Positions 46,344 through 57,497 are shown, counted from the first letter of the stretch. The stretch is DNA of 64,000 bases from Janthinobacterium sp. LM6 (GCF_002002885.1 NZ_CP019510.1:3596001-3660000); one strand, 5' to 3'. The notes: generated by a model not told the origin, from the sequence alone. Numbers and translations: made by a program.

Positions 46344-46358
46344 TTTCGGAATTTGAAA
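46344..46358. promoter_or_regulatory. Candidate LysR binding site
   Basis: TTTC-N7-GAAA is a perfect interrupted inverted repeat of the T-N11-A LysR type, 23 bp from the LysR start and 75 bp before the DUF2798 gene, inside an AT-rich divergent spacer. Confidence 0.5.
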
Positions 46359-46432
46359 TTAAAAATATGGCTCTAGTATAGATTGCTGCAAGTTGTTACG
46401 CTGGCCTTTCCTTACCATTTTGAAAGTGTCCC

Positions 46433-46726
46433 ATGTCCGAAGCCCTGCGTTTGCGTTGCGTATTTGCCTTCCTGATGTCGCTGGTCATGACCCTGCTGAT
46501 GAGCGCCTGGGTCACCTGGCTCAATATCGGCCTGCAGGCGGACTTCCTGCCCCGCTGGCGCCACGCGTTCTTTGCCGCCTGGCCCGTGGCCTTCTGCGCC
46601 GTGATGCTGTTCGCGCCCCGCGTGCAAGTCATCAGCCGCCATATCGTCACCCGGCTGACGCGCCCGGCGCCAGCCTGCCCCGCCTGCGCAGCCGATGCGC
46701 CATGTGCGTGCGCCCGCCGCCCTTAA
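46433..46726 (+). CDS. DUF2798-type small membrane protein
   Basis: A 97-residue protein with two predicted transmembrane helices (about 9-31 and 45-65). The motif FLMSLVMTLLMSAWVTWLN and the FFAAWPVAFCAVMLFAP segment match DUF2798. The C-terminus is Cys-rich and Ala/Pro-rich (PACPACAADAPCACARR), a possible metal-binding tail; the family is otherwise shorter. Function unknown. Divergent from, and probably controlled by, the LysR regulator. Confidence 0.8.
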   Translation: MSEALRLRCVFAFLMSLVMTLLMSAWVTWLNIGLQADFLPRWRHAFFAAWPVAFCAVMLFAPRVQVISRHIVTRLTRPAPACPACAADAPCACARRP

Positions 46727-46827
46727 CCAGCAGTCGGCCACCGGCAGTATCACTCGGTCACTCCCGCCCACGGCCGCCCTGATCCGGGCTATGCTATGGC
46801 CGTCCTTGTTTTTACTGCGGAGTGCCC

Positions 46828-47226
46828 ATGCTCGACCACGTTTCCCTCACCGTCAGCGACCTGGAACGCGCCGAGCGTTTCTACGACGCCATCTTCGCCG
46901 CGCTCGGCGTGCCCAAGGTGGGCAGCGACCATGCCAATGCGTGGATAGGCTATGGCGAGCGCAGCGATGCCGAACACCCCGAACGCAGCTACTTTTCCGT
47001 GCGCCTCGGTCCCGCGCCCGACGACGCGCCGCGCCGCCATTGCTGCTTCAAGGCCCCCTCGCGCGCGGCCGTGGAAGCGTTCTGGCAGGCGGGCCTGGCG
47101 CAGGGCGGCATCGACCTGGGCGCGCCCGGCTTGCGCCACTATCACGCCAGCTATTACGCGGCCTTTTTGTTCGATCCGGACGGCAACCGCATCGAAGCCG
47201 TCTGCCACCGCGCCGACGCCGGCTGA
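46828..47226 (+). CDS. VOC-family protein (glyoxalase-like)
   Basis: A 132-residue VOC protein: MLDHVSLTVSDLERAERFYDAIFAALG at the N-terminus with the first metal-ligand His, RRHCCFKAPSRAAVEAF in the second unit, and AAFLFDPDGNRIEAVCH with the ligand Glu at the end. Substrate unknown. The ATG at 46828 has GGAG 6 bases upstream; a GTG two codons earlier is possible. Not closely similar to the VOC gene at 26433. Confidence 0.88.
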   Translation: MLDHVSLTVSDLERAERFYDAIFAALGVPKVGSDHANAWIGYGERSDAEHPERSYFSVRLGPAPDDAPRRHCCFKAPSRAAVEAFWQAGLAQGGIDLGAPGLRHYHASYYAAFLFDPDGNRIEAVCHRADAG

Positions 47227-47327
47227 CAGGACGGGAAATCCCCTTCTGTTCGGCATTTCCACTTCCATATGGTTTTGCCTATAATGGCTGGCACGCCATA
47301 CCGGGCAGTGAACCAAGAAGGAGCTTC

Positions 47328-48176
47328 ATGCATCATCTATTCGTCGGCCGCCCCGCGCGCACCATGCTCCTCTCCAGCGCCGGCTTGCTGCTGGCAGGCT
47401 GTTTTTCCGGCTGCTCGCTGTTGCCATCGACCCCGGCCACGCCAGGCATTCCCGCCACGGCCGCCTTGCCCGACGCCAGCATCGCCTACACCTTGAGCGG
47501 CCAGGGCGGCTTGCCCGTCGTGTTCCAGTCGGCCATGGGCGATGGCAAGGACGTGTGGGCCAAGGTGGCGCCCGAAGTGGCCAGACAGCACCGCGTGCTC
47601 GTCTACGACCGTCCCGGCTACGGCGACAGCAAGAAAACCACCACGCCGCGCGACCCGTGCACCATCGCTGCCCAGCAGCGCGCCCTGCTGGCGCAGGCGG
47701 GCCTGAAACCGCCGTATGTGCTGGTCGGCCATGGCTTGGGCGGGCTGTACCAGTATGTGTATGCGAGGCTGTACCCGCAGGACGTGGCCGGCCTGGTCTT
47801 GCTCGATCCCACGCACCCGCAGCAATGGAACCGCCTGCAGACGGACGCGTCCACCTACGCCATGCTCGTCAAGACGCGGCGTAAACTCATGTTCAACAGT
47901 ACGGAATCGGCCGAATTTGATGCCCAGACGCAATGCCTGCAGCACGTCGACATGGGCAGCCCGCTGCGCGTGCCCGCCATGCTGCTGGTGCGCGACAAGT
48001 TCGGCATCGAGGAAATGGGCTCGTTCGAGAACGTCGTGCGGGCCCAGGAAAAGGATTGGCAGCGCCTGTCCGGCGCGCCGGCCGTCGAGCGCATCACGGG
48101 CGCCGGCTACTACATTCAGAAGGACAACCCCGTCATCGTCAACGAAGCGGTCAAGATGGTGGCGAAGAAGAAATAA
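47328..48176 (+). CDS. Alpha/beta-hydrolase-fold lipoprotein lacking catalytic residues
   Basis: A 282-residue lipoprotein: signal with lipobox LLAGC (and a second Cys in FSGCSL). The mature domain is a clear alpha/beta hydrolase (VLVYDRPGYGDS, GLVLLDPTHPQQW). The nucleophile elbow reads GHGLGG, with Gly136 (codon GGC) where Ser is expected, and the C-terminal GxGHYIQ histidine is Tyr261 (TAC). Two of the three triad members are therefore missing, while the fold, the lipobox and the AAGAAGGAG ribosome site are intact. It is probably a binding or structural pseudoenzyme on a membrane surface. Confidence 0.85.
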   Translation: MHHLFVGRPARTMLLSSAGLLLAGCFSGCSLLPSTPATPGIPATAALPDASIAYTLSGQGGLPVVFQSAMGDGKDVWAKVAPEVARQHRVLVYDRPGYGDSKKTTTPRDPCTIAAQQRALLAQAGLKPPYVLVGHGLGGLYQYVYARLYPQDVAGLVLLDPTHPQQWNRLQTDASTYAMLVKTRRKLMFNSTESAEFDAQTQCLQHVDMGSPLRVPAMLLVRDKFGIEEMGSFENVVRAQEKDWQRLSGAPAVERITGAGYYIQKDNPVIVNEAVKMVAKKK

Positions 48177-48213
48177 TAAATATCGCTGGCATTTAACCCC
48201 AGCAGCAAAATCC

Positions 48214-48240
48214 GGGGTCGGACCCTCAGGGTCCGCCCCC
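48214..48240. repeat. REP-like palindrome, diverged copy 3
   Basis: GGGGTCGGACCC, a TCA loop and GGGTCCGCCCCC: the hairpin seen at 18944 and 41384, with one stem mismatch and a paired change (A to G on the left, T to C on the right). It lies between the convergent pseudo-hydrolase and fadB-like genes. Confidence 0.75.
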
Positions 48241-48260
48241 GGTATCTGCCGTTGGGTTTC

Positions 48261-50348
<2,088 letters not shown>

Positions 50349-50903
50349 GTCTCTTCCTTATTGATTTTTGCTCAGCGATGAGGTGGTTGCAAGGGATGAA
50401 GCTTCACTATACCGCATAAAAGAACGCTCGTATTATTTTTGTCGTGCGCGCGCAGGCGCCAGCATGGTACGCCATGGTACAACATCGTTTGCGGAAAGAT
50501 TCTGCTGCATGCAGCAAGCTTCAGTAGAAGCTATCACTTGGATATTCATTTAAATAATAAAAACACAATAATAATAACGCCGTTTTATTATGTAAGGAAA
50601 TGCGTTTGTTATATGCCGGCATGGGCCAATTGCGACAGTTTTGACATTATTTATTCCCGCCCCTTGTTTTTCACCGGATGCTGGGGAATAATAAAATTGT
50701 TGATTCAAATCAATACTCTACAATTTATCTACAATAAGGCACACCGCAGGGAAAACACTGGCGGCCGTTCATCGCGCACATTCTCACCGATTATCACCGG
50801 ATGCCGACCGCTGCAATAACATCGCTGTCTTATATGGATAGCAGAAAAAATAATAACAGCAGCCTATCGCTCCCATTCCTCTTCTCATACCGAAGGACAT
50901 ACT
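50349..50903. other. Gene-free AT-rich spacer between fadB-like and chemoreceptor genes
   Basis: No gene is supported here. The left part holds the ACG-NN-CGT motif (50422-50433) and a directly repeated CATGGTAC (50463-50480). The centre (about 50540-50760) is markedly AT-rich. A possible promoter for the chemoreceptor is TTGTTG, 16 bases, TACAAT (about 50697-50724). The reading frames here are short and lack coding character. Confidence 0.6.
50422..50433. promoter_or_regulatory. Candidate fatty-acid regulator site (fadB-like gene)
   Basis: GAACGCTCGTAT contains the ACG-NN-CGT core found before the thiolase and acyl-CoA synthetase genes and lies 74 bp before the FadB-like start. Confidence 0.45.
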
Positions 50904-52967
50904 ATGGACGCAGCCAGCCATGTCAGCCACTCCCAGGATCTGGACTTACAAGCGATAAATACTGCATTGAACCGTGTCCAGGCCGTCATCGAATTCGAAC
51001 TCGACGGCACCATCCTGCATGCGAACGACAATTTCCTGCGCGTCGTCGGCTATACCCTGGCCGAAGTGCAAGGCAAGCACCATGCCATTTTCTGCGACCC
51101 CGAGTATGTGAAAACGGCCGAATACGCCGACTTCTGGGCCAGACTCGGACGCGGCGAGTTCGACCAGGGCGAATACAAGCGCCGCGCCAGGGATGGGCGC
51201 GAAGTGTGGATCAACGCGTCCTACAACCCCATCCTCGACGCGGACGGCAAGCCGTATAAAGTCATCAAGTTTGCCACCGACATCACGGCCAGCAAGCGCC
51301 GCAACGCCGATTACGAAGGCAAGATCGAGGCCATCAGCAAGGCCCAGGCCGTGATCGAGTTCCGGCTCGACGGCACCATCCTCGACGCCAACGACAATTT
51401 CCTCAAGTCCGTCGGCTACACGCTCGACGAGATCAAGGGCAAGCATCACCGCATGTTTTGCCTGCCCGACTACGCCAACAGCGACGACTATGCGCAGTTC
51501 TGGCAGAAGCTGGGGCAAGGCCAGTTCGACGCGGGCGAATACAAGCGCGTCACCAAGGACGGCCGCGAAATCTGGCTCAATGCCTCGTACAACCCCATTT
51601 TCGATACGGAAGGCCGGCCCTTCAAGGTAGTCAAGTTCGCCAGCGACGTCACGGCCCTGAAAAAGCACAACGCCGAATACGAAGGCAAGGTCAGCGCCAT
51701 CGGCAAGGCGCAGGCCGTGATCGAATTCGACATGCAGGGCAATGTGCTGGACGCGAACGACAATTTCCTCGCCGTCATGGACTATGACTTGAGCGATATC
51801 AAGGGCGAGCACCACCGCATGTTCTGCGAGCCCGAGTATGCGAGCAGCGCCGAGTACAAGAAATTCTGGCAAAAGCTCAACCGCGGCGAATTCGACGCGG
51901 GCCGCTACAAGCGCCTGGGCAACCATGGCAAGGTGGTGTGGATACAGGCCACCTACAACCCCATCCTCGACCTCAACGGCAAGCCGTATAAGGTGGTCAA
52001 GTTCGCCATCGACATCAGCGAACAGGTGAACCTGGAAAACAGCATCCAGTCCAAGGCCGCCAACGACAGCCGCAAGGTCAATGCCCTGCTCGAGTCGGTG
52101 GCGCGCGCGGCGCAAGGCGACCTGACCTGCAATATCGTGCCCGAGGGCGACGAGCCGATCGACCTGCTGGCCGGCGGCATCAGCAAGATGATCGTCGACT
52201 TGCGCGGCGTGATCGGCAACGTGGTGTCGGCGGCGAACGGCTTTGCCGACGCCTCGCACGCGATCGCCGAACGGGCCACGGGCGTGGCCGTGGGCACGCA
52301 GGCGCTGGGCGCCACGGTGGAAGAAATGAACGCCTCCATCGACGGCCTGACCTTTTCCATCAATTCCATCGCAGAAAACACCTCGAACGCCGATTACCTG
52401 GCGAAAGCCACGCAGCAGGAAGCGGAAGCGGGCGCGCGCGCCGTCGCCAAGTCGATCGAGGCGATGGACTTGATCAACCGCTCGTCGGAAGACATCGGCG
52501 AAATCGTCAAGGTGATCAGCGAAATCGCCAACCAGACGAACATGCTGGCCTTCAACGCGGCCATCGAGGCGGCGCGCGCGGGCGAGCACGGCCTGGGCTT
52601 TTCCGTCGTCGCCGACGAGGTGCGCAAGCTGGCCGAGCGCTCCTCGCAGGCGACCAAGGAAATTTCCAAGCTGATCAACGAATCCGTCAAGCGCGTCTCG
52701 ACGGGCAGCGAAATCTCTCGCCAGGCCAGCGACGCCTTCGACAAGATCGTCTCGGGCGTGGCGAAGACCACCCTGGCCATCTCGGATATCTCGAAGGCGG
52801 CCAACGAGCAGCTGCTGACGGCGCGCGAAGTGTCGACGGCGATCCAGTACATTGCCGAGGAAACGGAAAAGTCGGCCGCCAACTGCGACAGCATCGCCCG
52901 CTCGACGGATGGCTTGAACGAGCGCGCGGGCAGCCTGAACCAGACTGTCTCCGGCTTCGTGGTGTAG
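50904..52967 (+). CDS. Soluble chemoreceptor with three tandem PAS domains
   Basis: A 687-residue methyl-accepting protein without transmembrane segments. Three near-identical PAS/PAC units (about 16-130, 138-252 and 260-372) each carry AVIEF..DG.. / ANDNFL / KGKHH-like blocks and end in KF..D(I/V)(T/S). A linker (about 390-430) leads to the MA signalling domain with the hairpin tip [20 protein letters not shown]. The architecture is BdlA/Aer-like, suggesting cytoplasmic sensing of redox state or a small ligand; no haem or flavin ligand can be named with confidence. A GAAGGA site precedes the ATG. It heads the cheR-cheD-cheW module. Confidence 0.93.
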   Translation: MDAASHVSHSQDLDLQAINTALNRVQAVIEFELDGTILHANDNFLRVVGYTLAEVQGKHHAIFCDPEYVKTAEYADFWARLGRGEFDQGEYKRRARDGREVWINASYNPILDADGKPYKVIKFATDITASKRRNADYEGKIEAISKAQAVIEFRLDGTILDANDNFLKSVGYTLDEIKGKHHRMFCLPDYANSDDYAQFWQKLGQGQFDAGEYKRVTKDGREIWLNASYNPIFDTEGRPFKVVKFASDVTALKKHNAEYEGKVSAIGKAQAVIEFDMQGNVLDANDNFLAVMDYDLSDIKGEHHRMFCEPEYASSAEYKKFWQKLNRGEFDAGRYKRLGNHGKVVWIQATYNPILDLNGKPYKVVKFAIDISEQVNLENSIQSKAANDSRKVNALLESVARAAQGDLTCNIVPEGDEPIDLLAGGISKMIVDLRGVIGNVVSAANGFADASHAIAERATGVAVGTQALGATVEEMNASIDGLTFSINSIAENTSNADYLAKATQQEAEAGARAVAKSIEAMDLINRSSEDIGEIVKVISEIANQTNMLAFNAAIEAARAGEHGLGFSVVADEVRKLAERSSQATKEISKLINESVKRVSTGSEISRQASDAFDKIVSGVAKTTLAISDISKAANEQLLTAREVSTAIQYIAEETEKSAANCDSIARSTDGLNERAGSLNQTVSGFVV

Positions 52968-52970
52968 GCC

Positions 52971-53795
52971 ATGAGCCACGCGGCCACCTTGACGCCCGAG
53001 GTGCTGACGACCCTGATCGCGCTGGTGCGCCAGCATACGGGCATCGCCATGACGGCGCGCAAGAGCGTCTTGCTGGAACGGCGCTTGCAGCCACGGCTGC
53101 AGGCGCTGTCCCTGCACAGCTACCAGGCTTACCTGGACCGCGTGGCCAGCGACCGCGACGAGGTGGCCCATTTCATCGACCTGGTGACCACCAACGACAC
53201 CCTGTTCTTCCGCACGCCGTCCATCTGGGATTATTTCCGCGACCGCTATCTGCCCGCCTGGGCCCGCGCGCATCCGGACGGCTGCCTCGCCATCTGGTCG
53301 GCGGCCGCCGCCAGCGGCGAAGAACTGTATTCGATCGCCATGCTGTGCGAGCAATTCAGGCTGCAGGCGCCCGCCTTCCGCTACCAGATCCTGGCCAGCG
53401 ACATTTCGCAGCAGATCCTCGGTGCGGCGCAGGCCGGCCAGTACAGCGGCCGCTCCGTCGAGCGCATCCGATTGTCGCATCCGGACTTGCTGCGCAAATA
53501 TTTCACGCCCGCGCCGTACGGCGTCAAGGTCAACGAGGAATTGCGCCAGCACGTCAGCTTTGCCCAGCATAATTTGCTGGAAGCGCTGCGCCCGGCCCAG
53601 CGCTTCGACCTGGTCTTCCTGCGCAATGTGCTGATTTATTTCGACGCCGAGCACCAGGAAACCGTGCTGCGCCAGGCGCGCCTGAGCCTGAAGGACGAGG
53701 GCCGGCTGATCCTGGGCGAGTCGGAAACCATCGCCCGCCTCGGCACCGGCTATCAATTCGAGTTTCCCATGATTTATAAGGCGGGTAGCGCATGA
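52971..53795 (+). CDS. cheR: CheR-type chemoreceptor methyltransferase
   Basis: A 274-residue CheR. The N-terminal domain has LVRQHTGIAMTARKSVLLERRL and TTNDTLFFR; the SAM site is WSAAAASGEELYSIAM (usual CSTGEE), and FLRNVLIYFD is conserved. It methylates glutamates on the adjacent chemoreceptor. It starts 3 bp after that gene and overlaps cheD by ATGA. It is distinct from the other CheR at 2677. No pentapeptide-binding or TPR extension. Confidence 0.94.
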   Translation: MSHAATLTPEVLTTLIALVRQHTGIAMTARKSVLLERRLQPRLQALSLHSYQAYLDRVASDRDEVAHFIDLVTTNDTLFFRTPSIWDYFRDRYLPAWARAHPDGCLAIWSAAAASGEELYSIAMLCEQFRLQAPAFRYQILASDISQQILGAAQAGQYSGRSVERIRLSHPDLLRKYFTPAPYGVKVNEELRQHVSFAQHNLLEALRPAQRFDLVFLRNVLIYFDAEHQETVLRQARLSLKDEGRLILGESETIARLGTGYQFEFPMIYKAGSA

Positions 53796-54325
53796 GCATC
53801 ATCATCGAGCATAAGCTGCCGCTGCAACATGTTGGCATGGGGCAACTTAGCGTGGGCACGCACGGCGAGCAGCTGCAAGCCTTGCTCGGCTCCTGCATCG
53901 GCATCGGCTTCATCTGGAAGAATGGCCCGTGCTGCGGCCTGGCCCACTGCCTGCTGCCGGAAGCGCCCGGTACCGACGGCGCCCTTGGCACCCCGAATGC
54001 ACGCTATGTGAGCCAGGCCGTGCCCTCGCTGCTGCGCCTGATGGGCGTGCGCCAGGCCGATTACGCCGATATCGAAGTGGTGCTGGCGGGCGGCGCCAGC
54101 ATGTTCGGCCCGCGCAACGGGCGCTTGCAAGTGGGCCGGCAAAACGCGGAAGCGGCGCAAAAATACCTGGACCAGTGCGGCTTGCACGTCAGTTTTTGCG
54201 CGCTGGGCGGCCGCCACGGGCGCCAGTTGCTGATCGATTGTGCCAAGCACAGCTATGCCGTCACCGATGTGGTGACGCAACCCGAATTGATTCCACGCAA
54301 GGAAGGCGCATATGGATATGCATGA
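53792..54325 (+). CDS. cheD: CheD chemoreceptor glutamine deamidase
   Basis: A 177-residue CheD. Family motifs: LQALLGSCIGIGFIW with the catalytic Cys, CCGLAHCLLPEA with the catalytic His, ARYVSQAVPSLLRLM and VLAGGASMFG. It deamidates receptor glutamines to glutamates, creating methylation sites for CheR, and can interact with CheC. Overlaps cheR by 4 bp and the CheW gene by 14 bp, so the module is translationally coupled. Confidence 0.93.
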   Translation: MSIIIEHKLPLQHVGMGQLSVGTHGEQLQALLGSCIGIGFIWKNGPCCGLAHCLLPEAPGTDGALGTPNARYVSQAVPSLLRLMGVRQADYADIEVVLAGGASMFGPRNGRLQVGRQNAEAAQKYLDQCGLHVSFCALGGRHGRQLLIDCAKHSYAVTDVVTQPELIPRKEGAYGYA

Positions 54326-55838
54326 AGCAACGGGCTTGCAAGCGCAGGGGGCCAGCGACACGGCCACCGAACTGTTCGGCTCCTTCCACCTGGGCGACGA
54401 CGAATTCGCCCTGCCCGCCAGCTGCATCCGCGAGGTGGTCAACTATCCCGCCAAAGTCACCGCCCTGCCCCTGGCGCCCGCGTACCTGGAAGGCATGTTC
54501 ACCTTGCGCGGCAGCGTCATTCCGGTGGTCAACCTGGGCCGGCTGTTCCGCGCCGACGCGCCGCGCGCCGTGGCCACGGACAAGATCGCCATCCTCGATT
54601 TCCAGCAAGTGCTGATCGGCATCGTCTTTCAGGATACGGGCGAAATCCTGCGCGTGCCCGCCAGCGCCCGCAGCGCCTTGCAATATGCGGCCGGCGACAG
54701 CCACGCCGTCATCGCCGGCACGATCCTGCAGGACGGCGGCGCGCGCCTGCTGCAGGTACTCGACCCGCACGCGCTGCTGCGCATCGAAAACGTGCCCCAT
54801 GTGCTGGCCCTGCAGGCGACGGGCGCCAGGCTGAGCACGGCCCGCTACCATGCGCAAAGCGAACGCCGCCAGTGCGTCAGCTTCCATGCGGCGGGCGCCA
54901 CGTTTGCCTTTGAAATGCTGGCCATCCAGGAAATCATCCGCGTGCCGGAGCTGCACAGTTCCCTGCTGAACAGCGAACTGTGCCTGGGGCGCATGCATTT
55001 TCGCGGCAACCAGGTGGCCGTCGTCGATTTCGGCGCCCTGCTGCAGGCGCCCCGCTCCGCCACGGCGACGACGGGCGACCAGCGCATCATCGTCGTGCGC
55101 CTCGATGACACGACCGTGGGCTTCCTCGTCGATTCCGTCGACAGCATCGTGCATTTCTTTGGCGACGAAGTGCTGCCGATACCCCTGCTGAGCAAGGCGC
55201 GCGCCGCCATGTTTGCCGGCTGCATCACGAAAGAAGGCCTGGGCGACATCATTTTCCTGGATCACAAGGAAATTCTGTCGCAGGCGGAGATCGTCGAAAT
55301 GCGCGACGGCCACGCGCGCCTGTACCCGGCCGACACCGACGCGAGCACCGCCGCCACGCGCAAGGCGCAGCGCCGCGTCTACATCACATTTACGGTGGAA
55401 ACCCGCTTCGCCGTGGAAATCGGGCAAGTGCGCGAAATCATCGATTTTAGCGGCGCCATCACCACGCCGCCGGGCATGCCGGCCTGCATGCGCGGCATGC
55501 TGAACCTGCGCCAGCAAATGATCAGCATCATCGACTTGCGCCAGCTGTACGCGATGCCGGCCTTGCCGGACGCCGGCGCGGGCAAGATTCTGATCGTGGA
55601 ACGGGGCGCCGAGCGCTACGGTTTTCTCGTCGACCATGTCGATAACATCATGACGATTTCCGACAGCCAGCGCTTTGCGGCGCCGCAAATCATCCGCACG
55701 GGGGAGCATGACGACCTGCGCAGCGAAATGGATGAAATGATCGATATCGGCACGGAGGCGCAGCGCCAGACCCTGTCCGTCTTCCAGTGCGATCATTTGC
55801 TGGAAAAGCTGGGGTCGGCGCTGCCGCAGGCGGCCTAG
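54312..55838 (+). CDS. Triple CheW-domain scaffold protein
   Basis: A 508-residue protein of three CheW-like SH3-pair domains (about 18-160, 185-335 and 355-500). Each has the FxL...FALP...IREVV / RG..IPVV(N/D)LG pattern: TLRGSVIPVVNLGRLF, HFRGNQVAVVDFGALL and NLRQQMISIIDLRQLY. CheW couples receptors to CheA; three copies in one chain could link several receptors or kinases. No CheA or CheB is adjacent. Starts inside the end of cheD (14-bp overlap). The last third of domain 1 is less conserved. Confidence 0.9.
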   Translation: MDMHEATGLQAQGASDTATELFGSFHLGDDEFALPASCIREVVNYPAKVTALPLAPAYLEGMFTLRGSVIPVVNLGRLFRADAPRAVATDKIAILDFQQVLIGIVFQDTGEILRVPASARSALQYAAGDSHAVIAGTILQDGGARLLQVLDPHALLRIENVPHVLALQATGARLSTARYHAQSERRQCVSFHAAGATFAFEMLAIQEIIRVPELHSSLLNSELCLGRMHFRGNQVAVVDFGALLQAPRSATATTGDQRIIVVRLDDTTVGFLVDSVDSIVHFFGDEVLPIPLLSKARAAMFAGCITKEGLGDIIFLDHKEILSQAEIVEMRDGHARLYPADTDASTAATRKAQRRVYITFTVETRFAVEIGQVREIIDFSGAITTPPGMPACMRGMLNLRQQMISIIDLRQLYAMPALPDAGAGKILIVERGAERYGFLVDHVDNIMTISDSQRFAAPQIIRTGEHDDLRSEMDEMIDIGTEAQRQTLSVFQCDHLLEKLGSALPQAA

Positions 55839-55844
55839 GCTGGT

Positions 55845-57497
55845 TTACATGCCCGGCAACTGGTGCCCCTTGAATTGCTCGCGCAGCTTGTTTTTCTGGA
55901 TCTTGCCCGTGGCGCCCATGGGCAAGGCGTCGATGAACAGCACGTCGTCCGGCGTCCACCACTTGGCGATCTTGCCTTCGAAGAACTGCAGCAAGGCGTC
56001 GCGCGTGACATCCATGCCGGGGCGCAGCACCACCACCAGCACGGGGCGCTCGTCCCATTTCGGGTGGAACACGCCGATGCAGGCCGCCTGCAGCACGGCC
56101 GGGTGCGCCATGGCCAGGTTTTCCAGGTCGATGGTGCCGATCCACTCGCCGCCGGACTTGATCACGTCCTTGCTGCGGTCAGTGATCTGCATGTAGCCGT
56201 CCGCGTCGATGGTGGCCACGTCGCCCGTGGGGAACCAGCCATCCTGCAGCGCGTCGCCGCCCTCGTTCTTGTAGTACGAGGAAATGATCCACGGCCCTTT
56301 CACCAGCAGATGGCCGTAGGCCACGCCATCCCACGGCAATTCCTTGCCGTCGTCGTCGACGATCTTCATGTCCACGCCGTAGATCGCATGGCCCTGCTTT
56401 TGCAGGATCTTGCGCTGCTCTTCCTTCGGCAAGTCCAGGTGCTTGGTCTGCAAGCCGCCGGCCGTGCCCAGCGGCGACATTTCCGTCATGCCCCAGGCGT
56501 GGATGACCTCGATGTCGAACTTGTCGATCAGGGTATCCATCATGGCGGGCGGGCACGCGGCGCCGCCGATCACCGTGCGGCGGAAGGTGGAAAACTGCAA
56601 GTTATTCTGCAAGGCGTGATTGAGCAAACCCAGCCAGACGGTGGGCACGCCGGCCGAGAACGTCACTTTTTCCGCCTCGAACAATTCATACAGCGATTTG
56701 CCATCGAGCGCCGCGCCGGGAAACACCATGCGCGCGCCGGACAGGGGCACGGAATACGGCAAGCCCCAGGCATTCACGTGGAACATGGGCACGACGGGCA
56801 GCACGGTGTCCGAGGCGCGCACATTGAGGGCGCTGGGCATGGCCGACGCGTACGCGTGCAGCACGGTCGAGCGGTGCGAATACAGGGCGCCCTTGGGGTT
56901 GCCCGTCGTGCCCGACGTGTAGCACAGCGTGGCGGCCGCATTTTCATCGAACAGGGGCCAGGCGTAATCGTCGGAATGCGTGGCGATCAAGTCTTCATAG
57001 CACAGCAGGTCGGGGATGGTGCTGCTGGCGGGCATGCGGTCGCGGTCGCACATCAGCACGAAATGGCGCACGAAGGTGCAGTCGGCGGCGATTTTCTCCA
57101 CCACGGGCAGGAAGGTCAGGTCGAACAGCAAGACCTGGTCTTCGGCATGGTTCGAGATGTAGGCGATCTGGTCGGGGAACAGGCGCGGATTGATGGTGTG
57201 CAGCACGGCGCCCGAGCCGGACACGGCATAATAGGCTTCCAGGTGGCGGTAGCCATTCCAGGCCAGGGTGGCGACCCGGTCGCCCATGCCGACGCCGAGG
57301 CCATGCAAGGCGTTCGCCAGGCGGCGCGCGCGCTGGTGGCAATCGCGGTAGGTGTAGCGGTGCATATCGCCCTCCACCCGCCGCGAAATGATTTCGCTGC
57401 CTCCATAATGACGCGCTGCAAACTCGATAATGCTGGAAATCAGCAGGGGCTGATTCATCATCTGGCCCATCACTGGACTCAAGGGAAATGCCGACAT
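55845..57497 (-). CDS. Long-chain acyl-CoA synthetase (AMP-binding)
   Basis: A 550-residue adenylate-forming ligase. The P-loop-like motif is TLCYTSGTTGNPKGALYSH, followed by HAWGMTEMSPLGTA, the hinge GWFPTGDVATID, DRSKDVIKSGGEWIGTIDLE and the C-terminal catalytic Lys in GATGKIQKNKLRE. It activates fatty acids to acyl-CoA through an acyl-AMP intermediate. Its closest pattern is the medium/long-chain FadD3-like group. The A8 motif has IGTIDLEN where ISSIELEN is common. An ACG-NN-CGT motif lies 60 bp upstream. Convergent with the CheW gene, 6 bp apart. Confidence 0.93.
   Translation of the reverse strand: MSAFPLSPVMGQMMNQPLLISSIIEFAARHYGGSEIISRRVEGDMHRYTYRDCHQRARRLANALHGLGVGMGDRVATLAWNGYRHLEAYYAVSGSGAVLHTINPRLFPDQIAYISNHAEDQVLLFDLTFLPVVEKIAADCTFVRHFVLMCDRDRMPASSTIPDLLCYEDLIATHSDDYAWPLFDENAAATLCYTSGTTGNPKGALYSHRSTVLHAYASAMPSALNVRASDTVLPVVPMFHVNAWGLPYSVPLSGARMVFPGAALDGKSLYELFEAEKVTFSAGVPTVWLGLLNHALQNNLQFSTFRRTVIGGAACPPAMMDTLIDKFDIEVIHAWGMTEMSPLGTAGGLQTKHLDLPKEEQRKILQKQGHAIYGVDMKIVDDDGKELPWDGVAYGHLLVKGPWIISSYYKNEGGDALQDGWFPTGDVATIDADGYMQITDRSKDVIKSGGEWIGTIDLENLAMAHPAVLQAACIGVFHPKWDERPVLVVVLRPGMDVTRDALLQFFEGKIAKWWTPDDVLFIDALPMGATGKIQKNKLREQFKGHQLPGM

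Noticed and set aside
46695..47327. In-frame extension upstream of the hydrolase-like lipoprotein
   Set aside because: It overlaps the VOC gene in another frame and would destroy the lipoprotein signal; AAGAAGGAG before 47328 marks the start.
50463..50480. Direct repeat CATGGTAC-GC-CATGGTAC as an operator or attachment site
   Set aside because: An 8-bp direct repeat alone, with no related copy seen elsewhere, is too weak to call.
50439..50819. A 126-codon frame in the spacer before the chemoreceptor
   Set aside because: AT-rich, no ribosome site, no motif, and it runs over the probable promoter.
50946..53756. A 936-codon open frame on the minus strand opposite the chemoreceptor and cheR
   Set aside because: It is the mirror of GC-rich codon use in two clearly functional genes, with low-complexity His/Gly/Val/Arg/Ala composition and no domain.
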